A stretch of 64,000 bases of DNA from Anastrepha obliqua (lineage: Eukaryota; Arthropoda; Insecta; Diptera; Tephritidae), in NCBI RefSeq assembly GCF_027943255.1, contig NC_072897.1:56754406-56818405 (forward strand), in the 5' to 3' direction. Shown in pieces: positions 51,740 through 61,584 of the stretch. The notes beneath the pieces were generated by a model, which was not told the origin of the DNA, ran no database searches, and saw nothing but the letters and a program-made list of their open reading frames with translations. A program made the position numbers and the translations under genes. Positions within the stretch are counted from its first letter, which is position 1, and every line of letters starts with the position of its first letter.

Positions 51740-52260
51740 TTTTAAGAATCGGATACCAGGGTCTCGAGAAATAGGCCAAAACGTGCACCCGGATAACCCT
51801 AGGATGTGTTTGTACAATATGGGGAGCAAATGGAAGCTGTTGATGATTGCTATAGTATAGAGTATTTTTCATACCGTTCCGTGACTAAGGTCTCGATACA
51901 TAGGCCAAAACGTGGACCCGGTAACCCTAGAATGTATTTGTACAATATGTGTAGCAAATGGAAGCTGCTGATGATTGCTATAGTATAGAGTATTTTTCAT
52001 ATCGTTCCGTTACTAGGGTCTCGAGATATAGGCCAAAACGTGGACCCGGGTAACCCTAGGATGTGTTTGTACAATATGGGTAGCAAATGAGAGATGTTGA
52101 TGATTGCTATAGTATGGAGTATTTTTAATGCCCCTCCGTAACTAGGGTCTCGAGATATAGACCAAAACGTGGACCTGGATAACCCTAGGATGTGCTTGAA
52201 CCACATGAGTATCCATTGTAAGTTGTTGATAAATGCTAATGAAAAGAGGACTTTTCTTTT
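51740..52260. repeat. Diverged minisatellite, about 4 units
   Basis: Units of about 122-127 bp marked by GGGTCTCGAGA(A/T)ATAGGCC at about 51760, 51888, 52016 and 52145. They share TGGACCCGGGTAACCCTAGG but differ from the other arrays (ATTGCTATAGTATAGAG in place of ATGCTTTAGTTCAGAG), so this is a distinct subfamily. Confidence 0.88.
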
Positions 52261-52914
52261 CGCTGGGTAACTACGGACTCCAGATATAGACCAATTGGGA
52301 ACTCGCCTTCAGGTGAAGAGATTGCATTCTTATGTACTACAACCAGTTAAAATGGTCCACGAACAGGTATATAATATTTTCAGTGTGTGGACATTTCATC
52401 ATTTGTAGAAATTTCTTAAGTCACATTTTCCACTTAGGGTGCGTCCATAAATTACGTGAGGTGTCTAAGGGGGGCGGGGGTCGAGTCAAATCTCATCTAA
52501 TCTTACGTTGGAGAGAGGGGGGTCTCGGCAAATATCACGCAATTTTTTTTCTGATTAAAACAAAAAAAATTATACTATTTGGTCCATTATCCAGATTGTA
52601 CATGCTTAAGATTTAATCTTAAGCGTAATCGTAGTATGATTAAGATCATTCACTAATTCGTTCGAAAGAAAATAAATTCTATAAGATATATTTTATATAT
52701 TATTTATTTTATATATAAGATAGCTCAATTTAATCTGAATTTATGGTACAGTGTAGCCCGTCGTTTGCTTTCGCGCCACTATCAGCCGAACGCGCGACTC
52801 AATGAACAAGAGCGTACGAGCTGAGTGGCAGCGACACACGGACAGGTTCCAACCTTCTTTGCTTATTCTTGTAAATGTTTTACTCGACTCAGTTCATGCT
52901 CTTACTAATTTAAA

Positions 52915-53085
52915 ATGAGTTATCAAGATTTTTATAACGCAAACGTCAAAAGATACGTCTTTAAGGCGAAGAAGTCCTGTCACGACGATGTTATAAAATT
53001 ATGTAATACTGCGAAGCAAAAATTCCCGAAGAAAGAAGAGTTAATACATCACATTAAACATGAGATTGAACGGCTTCTCAGGTAA
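52915..53085 (+). CDS. Small basic protein or first exon in TTA element
   Basis: ATG at 52915: MSYQDFYNANVKRYVFKAKK, then SCHDDVIKLCNTAKQKFPKK and EELIHHIKHEIERLLR, stop at 53083-53085. The sequence CTCAG|GTAATC at 53079-53086 could be a splice donor, so it may be a first exon. A TATA-like region lies at 52690-52730 (TATATATTATTTATTTTATA) and a GAGTGGCAGCGACAC stretch just upstream. Function unknown. Confidence 0.45.
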   Translation: MSYQDFYNANVKRYVFKAKKSCHDDVIKLCNTAKQKFPKKEELIHHIKHEIERLLR

Positions 53086-53329
53086 TCCACTGAGAGAGAA
53101 GTTCGGACTACTTTAGCATTCCTTCAAAAGGTAGGTTAAATATATATAATATTTTTGTAAGAAAATACTTTTTTTTATATAAATTTTATTGTTACAATTA
53201 ATAACATAAAAAAAACTAAAACAGTGAAATTCTTGATAAAATATGCTAAAATCATAACTACAAAATATTAGCGCGGTCATTTCCTTCACTGTTTTCACAT
53301 AATTCAAAATCAGCTTCTTGCTTCTTGCT

Positions 53330-53889
53330 CCATCTAACGTACGTCCCACTCCAGCACAAAATACTATGAAGAAACAGATTGCTAAGCTGCATATGGAGCT
53401 TGACCTAAGTGCTGCAGCGCACGCCGGAGTGATCTGCATATGATTCTTCACGACCGTTTTCTGCCACCTCCATACCCTATCACTCAGGTTGATGGACGTT
53501 TGACAATTTCGGACTTTAAAGGAGATGACGGAAAGTCATTTGCTCCATTTCTAATACGCCTACCGATTCAACCGCTGAATGCCTTCATCAGCACGCCTTA
53601 TAATCTCTATTGCCCAAGTATACGTGATAATTTAGAGAAAAGATGCTGCAGTACATGCGGTATTTACTTCGCATCTATCACACGAGATGCAGAGCACAGG
53701 CGAGCAGCTCACATTGCACCAGCTAAGCAAGCGCGTATGTTCCGCAAAGTGCGACCCTCACGGATTGTCACAAGACGAGCTAATGAGTTACTGTGCGCAA
53801 GCGTCAACGGCTTAGAGTGGCTAGATCAAAACGAAGTTGAAGAGCAGATGATTTTACTGAAAATCATATGGACATTTTGGTCCCAATAG
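53330..53889 (+). pseudogene. C2H2 zinc-finger protein of TTA element
   Basis: 53345-53440 reads TPAQNTMKKQIAKLHMELDL then SAAAHAGVI, a frame change, then 53440-53889: MILHDRFLPPPYPITQVDGR, SDFKGDDGKSFAPFLIRLPI and YNLYCPSIRDNLEKRC. A C2H2 finger follows, CCSTCGIYFASITRDAEHRR AAH (C-x2-C...H-x4-H). It then has a basic RKVRPSRIVTRRANELL and an acidic WLDQNEVEEQ tail. I do not recognise a DDE transposase; the protein may be a DNA-binding accessory factor or a fragment of the transposase. Confidence 0.6.
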
Positions 53890-54246
53890 TCTCTCTTGAA
53901 ACGGCGCATGATTCTCCATGGACTGAATTAGAGTAGATATTCTTTTTTTAATCGCAGTAGTTACGATTTAAGTCTTCTATTGTTAAATTTTTATTACAAT
54001 TATAACTCTCAGCAATATTGATTACTAGTCTTAACTAATTGTAAATAAAAGCACGAAGCAAATTTTTTTTTCTCTTTTTACAAAAACAATCCAACGCGTT
54101 TACATAAGAAACCCACATTTTGAAAAATCTCACGTGAGATTGGGGGATGGGGGAGGGGGTTGAATAAAATCTGACGACATCTCACCAGGGGGGGAGGGAG
54201 GTATAGAAAATTAAAAAAACACCTCACGTAATTTATGGACGCCCCC
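53890..54246. other. 3' flank of TTA element, no gene
   Basis: AT-rich then a G/T-rich subterminal region (GGGGGATGGGGGAGGGGG at about 54139) before the right inverted end. Confidence 0.6.
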
Positions 54247-54249
54247 TTA

Positions 54250-56091
54250 TTTTCAGGTCTACATGTACAGAAAAGGGTTAGTGCCATGAATTTTTATTCT
54301 TATCGATTGATGGTTCGTCCACAAGAACAAAATTATATCTTAAGATGTCGTAAACTATATCATCAGTACATCGTTGATATGTATGCCAAAATAGAAACAG
54401 AACGTCTTAATATTATTCGTTTTAACCAAGCAAAATTAAGATCTGAACAATATATTCATTTGCAAGATGCGATAGCGAATGATGCTAATATTAAAAACTT
54501 CGGACGTTTAACTGTATTGCCATCTTCGTATATTGGTATCCCACGGAATATGAACGAATATGCACAAGACGCAGTGTGTTATGTACGAAAATACGGTCGA
54601 CCGGATCTGTTCATTACATTTACATGTAATCCGCAGTGGGATGACAGCAAAAACAATTTATTTGCAGGACAGTCGACAACCGATCGTCATAACATTACTG
54701 CGCTTTTTTTCGACAAAAATGTAGAGCACTTATGGATTTAATTGTGAAATTATATGTATTTGGGGAGGTGCGTTGCCATATGTACTCCATCGAATGGGAG
54801 AAAAGGGGATTGCCGCACGCACATATACTAATTTTTCTGGTACATAAAATAACTCCGGATCAAATCGATAACCTTATATCAGCTGAAATTCCTAATCACA
54901 CTGCTGATCTTGAGTTATTTCAAGTTGTCGGTAAAAACATGATACATGGACCGTGCGGTGAACTAAATGTGAATTCACCATGTATGATTGCTGAAAAGTG
55001 CTCGAAACGATACCCAAGGCAATTTACTGCAGACACAATAACAGGCAATGACGGATATCCGTTGTATCGACGTAGATCACCTAATGATAATGGCAAAACG
55101 GCAACCATTAGAATGCATAACCAGGTAGTTGAAGTTGATAATCGTTGGGTGGTTCCGTATTCCAAATTATTATCGAAAATATTCAACGCTCATATAAATG
55201 TTGAATATTGTAACTCCGTAAAATCCGTCAAATACATATGCAAATATATCAATAAAGGAAGTGACATGGCAGTATTTGGTGTTGTAAATTGGAAAGATGA
55301 AATTACTAATTACCAAATGGGAAGATACAAGTAGCAACGAAGCAGTTTGGAGAATATTATCATTTCCGATTCATGATCGCCATCCAGCTGTTACTCATTT
55401 GTCAGTCCATTTAGAAAATGAACAAAGTGTTTATTTCACTGAAAATACTGCTCAACAAATGGCCGAACGAACACTAACTGCATTTTTCAACTTATGTGAA
55501 ACAGATTCATTTGCAAGAACATTGCTTTATTCAAATGTTCCTAAATATTATACTTGGAATGCATCATCAAGGTCTTGGGTACGAAGGCAACGAGGAATAC
55601 CTGTAGATGGATATCCAGGTGTTCATTTGGGTTATGCAATCTGACGACATAACACTGTGCATGCAAGTAAAGTAGAATGTTTCTATTTACGTTTACTCTT
55701 AGTCGATATTCCCGGCCCAAATCATTCGAAAGTTTGAAACGAGTTAATGGTCATCTTTGTTGTACTTATCAGCAACCATGCAAAGAATTGAATTTGCTTG
55801 AAAATGATAATCAGTGGGATGCAACTCTTATGGATGCATGTGCAACAAGTTCTCCACACCAAATAAGAACACTATTTGCCATCATTATTGCTACATACAT
55901 GTTTCCCAGCAAACCCAAAAGAATTGTGGAGTACTTACCAAGAATACATGACAGAAGATATCCTACATCAAGTACGTCGCATTTTTGCAGTAAATCCAAA
56001 TTTGAATTATACAGATGAATTATATAATGAGGCATTAATTAAAATCGAAGACTTTTGCCTGATGATTGCAAATGAAACTCTGTGTGAGTAA
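54250..56091 (+). pseudogene. Helitron Rep domain, multiply frameshifted
   Basis: Second Rep gene, related to 43741-46311. Blocks: VSAMNFYSYRLMVRPQEQNY, RPDLFITFTCNPQWDD (54250-54741), frameshift, then SIEWEKRGLPHAHILIFLVH with the HUH pair HAH (54816-54824) and SVKYICKYINKGSDM with both Tyr (to 55334). Another frame change gives DTSSNEAVWRILSFPIHDRH (55297-55644), a stop, then SRPKSFESLKRVNGHLCC, and 55876-56091 (NPKELWSTYQEYMTEDILHQ, YNEALIKIEDFC). At least four frameshifts or stops; catalytic residues still visible. Confidence 0.9.
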
Positions 56092-56097
56092 GGTATG

Positions 56098-57217
56098 ATC
56101 GCTACAAATCGTCCGATGCATGATGCATTCAATGCAGAATTTAGACGTGAAAAAGAATATGATCGAAATGGTCTGAACACATTTGTAACAACAAACCTAC
56201 CAAAATTAAACACAGAATAAAGGCAGGCATATGACACAATTATAGACAATGCTGCAAATGAAAGAGGAGGAATATTCTTCTTAGATGCACCAGGTGGGAC
56301 TGGAAAAACGTTTTTGTTGTCGTTAATTTTGGCCACCATTCGATCACAGAATAATATTGCATTGGCTTTGGCATCATCTGGAATAGCGGCAACTTTATTG
56401 GACGGCGGTCGCACTGCACATTCTGCATTAAAGTTACCATTAAATATGCAAGTAAAGGAAGAACCAACTTGCAGCATTTCTAAAAATTCTAAAATGGGAA
56501 AGGTTTTACAAACGTGTAAAATTATTGTATGGGATGAATGTACGATGGCTCATAAAAAATCACTGGAAGCCTTAAATAGAACACTGAAAGATTTTCGAAA
56601 TAACACAAACATATTTGGTGGTGCACTAATTCTATTGGCACAAACTTTGCCTGTTATTCCCAAATCAACAGCAGCTGATGAATTGAGAGCGTGCCTTAAA
56701 TCCTCTAATCTGTGGAGATATGTTCAAAAACTCACATTAACTACTAATGTTCGTGTGCAGTTACAGAATGATCCAACAGCTGCTGAATTTTCCGAACATT
56801 TGTTGCAAATTGGAATGGACGAGAGCCAATTGATAAGAATACAGGCATGATCACACTTCCAACTAATTTTTGTACCGTAACAGAATCAAGAGTACAATTA
56901 GTGCAAAATGTATTCCCAAATATTGCACAAAACTATCGAAATCAAGATTGGCTAAGCGAGACAGCTATATTAACTGCGAAAAATGTCGATGTCAATGAAA
57001 TCAATGCCAGTATTTTGACTCTAATTCCAGGTGAAGTTGTCACCTATAAATCAATTGATTCAATCACTAATCCCGACGATGTAGTGAATTATCCAATTGA
57101 ATTTTTGAATTTACTTAATTTGCCTGGCTTGCCACCACATCGTTTGCAATTGAAAGTCGGCGCAGTGATCATTATGTTGCCAAATATCAATCAGCCGAAA
57201 CTATGCAATGAGACAGG
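56098..57217 (+). pseudogene. Helitron helicase, N-terminal half, with motif deletion
   Basis: Walker A is in FFLDAPGGTGKTFLLSLI, motif Ia in LASSGIAATLLDGGRTAHSA, Walker B in KIIVWDECTMAHKKSLEAL. Motif III should read GDFRQTLPVIP; here LILLAQTLPVIP, an in-frame loss of about four residues (SGDFR to A) at about 56636. A frame change occurs near 56850 (after QIGMDESQL), then ITLPTNFCTVTESRVQLVQN to PGLPPHRLQLKVGAVIIMLP. It stops at the hAT insertion after LCNETGLA and resumes at 58164. Confidence 0.9.
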
Positions 57218-57225
57218 ATTAGCAG

Positions 57226-58155
57226 CAGTGTTACCAGTCTATTACAATTGTAATAGATCTATTACATTTGTTCTCAGTTTATTACGCTATTTGTTACGAC
57301 ATTTGTTAGTTAGTTAGTCGATCCTAAAAAGGCTTTGAGCGGGGAAATACAAAGCATAGCTGTTGATAGCATGAAATTATTTCCTCATTTAGTCGATGAT
57401 GTCGAGAAATAAGACGCTGAATGGCGTCTATTGCCTGATACGACTGAATGCAAACAGTGGGCGAATGATAACTTCGTTGACTTTTGGACAAAAGTTATTG
57501 TTTGTAAAAACTTCATGGATCAGACACTTTTTCTGAATCTTTCTGGTTTAGTGAATGTTCTTTTATCTTTACCGCACTCTTCTGCAGCCGCCGAACGAAT
57601 ATTTTCTCAATTAACATTGTTAAAAACGAAACAATGAAATAGACTACAAATAAAAACAATTGATAGTTAATTGCATGCGAAACGACTTTTGCACGATGAG
57701 ACACATGATGGTAATTGTTATTCATGGAAACCAAGTGCTTCATTGCTTAAAAGAAAGCCACTTTACGAATAACTTACTAACGTAGGACAACTATCTAATC
57801 AAAAAATCCGATCTCAAAATAATATATAAAACATATATATATATATATAAATATGTATTTATTTATACATATATTTATGTATGTTCAACGGTTATTAAAA
57901 AATATATAATACTCTAAAAATTCGCTTTAAATAATTTGTTTTGTTTTCATTACATATTTTGATTAAGTTTAACTGTGAATGACGAATACGTATTTAAACC
58001 TAAGCGTCTGATAGAACTCTATGAGCCGCCACTTATTGCGCATGTAAAAATTTCAACTTTCTCCGCTAGAGTACACCCTATTACGGAGTACAGCAATCTA
58101 TTACTTTTTTGATCATCGCTTTAGTACGCTGCTGCGATTGGTTCTGGCAACTCTG
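57226..58155 (+). mobile_element. hAT deletion derivative in Helitron helicase
   Basis: 930 bp, 8-bp duplication ATTAGCAG at 57218-57225 and 58156-58163. Ends CAGTGTTACCAG and, inverted, CAGAGTTGCCAGAACC. Removal re-joins CNETGLA with VKRTMNNVIEATIL. It keeps only a transposase C-terminus. Confidence 0.94.
57319..57780 (+). pseudogene. hAT transposase C-terminal domain
   Basis: Reads DPKKALSGEIQSIAVDSMKL, a stop, then WANDNFVDFWTKVIVCKNFM and the dimerisation motif LSLPHSSAAAERIFSQLTLL KTK, a stop at 57637, and more diverged sequence. LPHSxAxAERIFS is the hATC signature. No catalytic core present. Different subfamily from 24545-24781. Confidence 0.88.
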
Positions 58156-58163
58156 ATTAGCAG

Positions 58164-58263
58164 TGAAACGGACAATGAACAATGTAATTGAAGCAACAAT
58201 TTTGAAAGGCAAATTTAAAAGTGAAGATGTTTCGATTCCGCGCATTTGCTATTACAATCAATA
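58164..58263 (+). pseudogene. Helitron helicase, short middle piece
   Basis: VKRTMNNVIEATILKGKFKS and EDVSIPR, then a deletion joins to FAITIN, cut by the palindromic element at 58263. It lies between two insertions. Confidence 0.85.
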
Positions 58264-60278
58264 CAGAGAACGTTAATGTATAGAGAAGTCTCAATGACAG
58301 GAACGTATGGAATTTCGAGGGGTACTCGTCTCGCGAAGACAATTTCACCACAGACACATTTTTCAACAAAAATTAACAGTGAGGGGCTGAATTATGTAAA
58401 TTTAGCAGCAGTCGATAAGAATTTCTTGGTGATTAGAAGCAAAGAATGTTAGGTAGCTTTTTAATATGACCTATATATTTGAATTTTTCCAAATCATCCA
58501 AAATTATATTATATACATATGTATGTTATGTCTGTCTGTTTGGTGTCTGTAAAACTTTGTTGAATCCCTTCAACTGAATACAAATCCTCTATAGAATACG
58601 CTTCATTACCAGGCGCACAGAAAGATGGCATATCCAAATGTAAATTTGTGAATTTATATACATATGCGCATATGTATATGCTGTGTGTATGTATGCTCAC
58701 TAGCGACAGCTCAAAATAAAACGGTAGACTTCTCAAGAAATCCAGCGCGCACTCATAGGCGCTGCGCACATTCATAGGCACAGCATTGTACATATACACA
58801 TATTTACGTACATATATTGATGCATACATATGTACGAAGCCGCGGGCACTCGACTTGACAAAAATTCAAGATTTATCAAATATTGGCAAATAATTCTACG
58901 CGAAATATTCCAATATTGACTATTTTCGAATTGTCGAGAAAATTGGCATATGGGCGGCTCGTTTTATGAATGAAAGTTCTTGCTCTTAGAACTATGAGCT
59001 CGAACTTATCAATGAATTTTTTGATGATGAGTTTTTGTTGCACAGTACAATAGTTGAAACTGTTCGGCGCCGCCGCGACTGTTCAGCGCTATGGCAACTA
59101 GAATGATGGCCGCTACGCCTGCGTCTATGACTGCATTTTGTTCTTGTAGTCGCTAGGCATAGAATTTTAGCTTTGAACGACATACGCATTTTGAGGAATA
59201 AAGTGAGTGCCCTGTGTGTGCGATTGTATGTACATGCATATGTGTATATTAATAAGCATTGTTTTGCTTGAATTCAATTCACATATTTATATTTGCATAT
59301 GCCATCTTCCTGTGTGCCTGGTAATGAAGCGTTTTGTATACAGAATTTATTGATTTGATCAATTGAACGTACATAGATAGATATAGTTATGGCATCAAGT
59401 GTGCATATACGCACATGCACATACGTCGATGCATATGCAGAAGAAGTTGTTTTAGCATTTGCAGGAATTCGATCGTTCGATGATTTACTCCCTAATTATT
59501 GCATGAAATATTGTAAGGCGATGCTCGTGAGGTAGGTCATGTTGCTTCAGTGCACACATGTGCGTGCAACACTATATTTAATAAAGATGCAATTGAACTT
59601 AGTTGTCCCATATGTGCAAATACGTTTCTTTGAAGTTTTCCTTTATTTATTTTAAAGTTTTATACTATCTAGAAAATGCATACATACAAATGTATGTATA
59701 TTATTATTCCCTGTAATAAAATGTAAATTGAGAAAAATTTGGTTTGCCAAAGGAACAAATAAATGCATATTCAAATGTAAATACATATGTCGATATACCA
59801 AAACACTTGTATGCTATGAATTAATTTCGACTCAAAATATTAGTAAAAATTTTCATCAAATTTCTTTAGTTTTAAATTTACTAAAACGCACATACCAAAA
59901 TGTGAGAGGTAAATTGAATCAAAATATTAAAGTTACTTTCATTTGAATTGTTGGCGCATATTAAATTCAATCATTTTTTCTTCATCACCTTTGTTTGAAA
60001 ATACAAATTGAATAAATTTTCGTTTACCAAGGGAACATAAAAATGCACAAGCAAATGCCTTGCAAAATGCCGTCGGCATTCGTCAATTTGATTTCATACA
60101 GAAACCAAAAACTGAGCAGAGCCAATGTACTTGTACATAATTCACTGTAATCAGCTCTGTTAAGAACTTCCCCGCTGTCGAGTTAAGCGAGGTGAAATAG
60201 TGTTCGCGGTTTCACTTCATTTTTGACAATTCACACTATTCGTAGCTCGTGAGAATTCTCTATATTTAACGTTCTCTG
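58264..60278. mobile_element. Palindromic non-autonomous element
   Basis: 2015 bp with 7-bp duplication ATCAATA at 58257-58263 and 60279-60285. The ends CAGAGAACGTTAATGTATAG and, inverted, CAGAGAACGTTAAATATAGAG share about 20 bp. Inside, 58600-58655 is repeated in inverse orientation at 59276-59331 (CTTCATTACCAGGC, AGATGGCATAT). No coding frame recognised. Removing it restores AITINKSQGQTLQLCG in the Helitron helicase. CAG ends suggest hAT, but seven bases is unusual. Confidence 0.85.
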
Positions 60279-60464
60279 ATCAATAAGTCTCAAGGTCAAA
60301 CACTTCAATTATGTGGAATTGACCTAACTTATCCATGCTTTGGACATGGGCAACATGTAGGGTATGTAGGATGTTCTCGAGTAGGGAAACCATTGTTACT
60401 TTATATTTATACACCGCATGAAAATAAAACCAAAAATTTTGTGTATCAGAAGGCTTTAGAATAA
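60279..60464 (+). pseudogene. Helitron helicase, C-terminal piece
   Basis: NKSQGQTLQLCGIDLTYPCF, GHGQHVGYVGCSRVGKPLLL and YTPHENKTKNFVYQKALE, stop 60462-60464. Motif VI (VGCSRVGKP) is intact here, unlike the other two copies. Confidence 0.9.
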
Positions 60465-60608
60465 GTTGTTAGTTTACAATCATTAGAGTAAGTCACTAAA
60501 ATAAATAAAACATTGTTATTAGAATAACTCACAAAATAACGGCCGACAATGAATTAAATGATGAAACAAGAAAAGAACAAAGAACACTTTTCATTTATAT
60601 TTTTCTTT

Positions 60609-60638
60609 CACCCAGCGAAGTGGGTGAGGGTCCGCTAG
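60609..60638 (+). mobile_element. Helitron 3' terminus, variant
   Basis: CACCCA-GCGAAG-TGGGTG hairpin, then AGGGTCCG and CTAG at 60635-60638. The loop GCGAAG is the same as in the other termini, the stem differs but still pairs, a compensated change. Confidence 0.9.
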
Positions 60639-61584
60639 TAAGCCAAATAATATTTGGGTCGGAATTTTATATAATGAAACATGCAGAATTTTAGGCAAAA
60701 TATTGTGACTTATTTAATGAAACTTGGTGGAGATCTTAGGGAGTGTTTCAGGAATAACCTTATAACTCCCAATTGTTCCGGTAATAATAGTTTTGTAATT
60801 ATTTGCCTTCAAAATGCCCTGGGGAACTTCACTATGTTTAGCACATTATAATATATATTTTTCTACATTTTACTGAAATTCACTAGCTATACACTCACAC
60901 GCGTGTTTTTACTTATTTTTATACTTGTACTCGAAATATTTCAACGAAAATTAAATGCAAATGCATTTACCCATACCATCACTTTCCGATTTTAAACCAG
61001 AATAGTATTTCATTGGAGTTGACAATAGTATAGTGTTACCTGCAGGCATACGGTGAAAATAAAAATATGAACAAAAATTAAGTATTTCAGTTCAGTGTTA
61101 TTGTGTCACTGTGCCTCCTTACTACACACACGCACGAAAGGTGCCCACCAAAGATAAAAACACACGAAGAGCCCTTTGTAAAGCTGATCGAAGCAATAAA
61201 ATGTGCTTATAAACAGTAATTTTTGGTTTTTAATTACTTTATTATTTTTGGTGATACTTCTAATTTCATGGTTTTTAAGTTTCGATGAGTTAAATACGTG
61301 TATAACATAATCCAGACAATCGCACTATTTTTATTCCAAATTTCCTCCAATTTTGTATATTTTTATTTTCAAAAATGTTTCTCAATATAAACTTGAGCAA
61401 AAAATATTGCAGATTTACAAACAACCTTCCATTGCACGTCTCTGCATGCGAACTTCGTTCTTATTTCAGGTGTCTGGCAACACCCACTTTTCGCTAAATT
61501 ACACAATTTAACAATAAATTACTTAAAAACTATAAGCCTCCGGAGGGTGCGATTTTCAGTTATAAGACGGGAATTTCCTTTTTG
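60639..61584. other. No gene seen
   Basis: AT-rich stretch without recognisable coding sequence, terminal repeats or tandem structure; possibly unique host sequence. Confidence 0.45.

Larger units (their letters stand above)
52437..54246 (+). mobile_element. TIR transposon with TTA duplication, unassigned
   Basis: 1810 bp, TTA at 52434-52436 and 54247-54249. The ends are GGGTGCGTCCATAAATTACG and, inverted, GGGGGCGTCCATAAATTACG, sharing about 28 bp (to GTGAGGTGT). Removing it with one TTA restores a Helitron frame reading PLIFRSTC...KRVSAMNFYSYRL. Subterminal G-runs occur on both sides. It carries coding pieces below. Superfamily not identified; a 3-bp TTA site fits PIF/Harbinger or Academ-type elements. 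Confidence 0.88.
51624..60638 (+). mobile_element. Composite Helitron with three nested transposons
   Basis: Starts right after the previous CTAG (TATAATATAATTGCGTTGTG), carries a diverged minisatellite, then a second RepHel gene, and ends CACCCA-GCGAAG-TGGGTG hairpin and CTAG at 60635-60638. Inserted inside: a TTA-duplicating element (52437-54246), a hAT (57226-58155) and a palindromic element (58264-60278). The 5' boundary lacks a clear TC and is inferred from position. Confidence 0.78.

Noticed and set aside
57830..57860. (TA)n run as an origin or promoter
   Set aside because: Simple repeat inside a dead hAT derivative, no other support.
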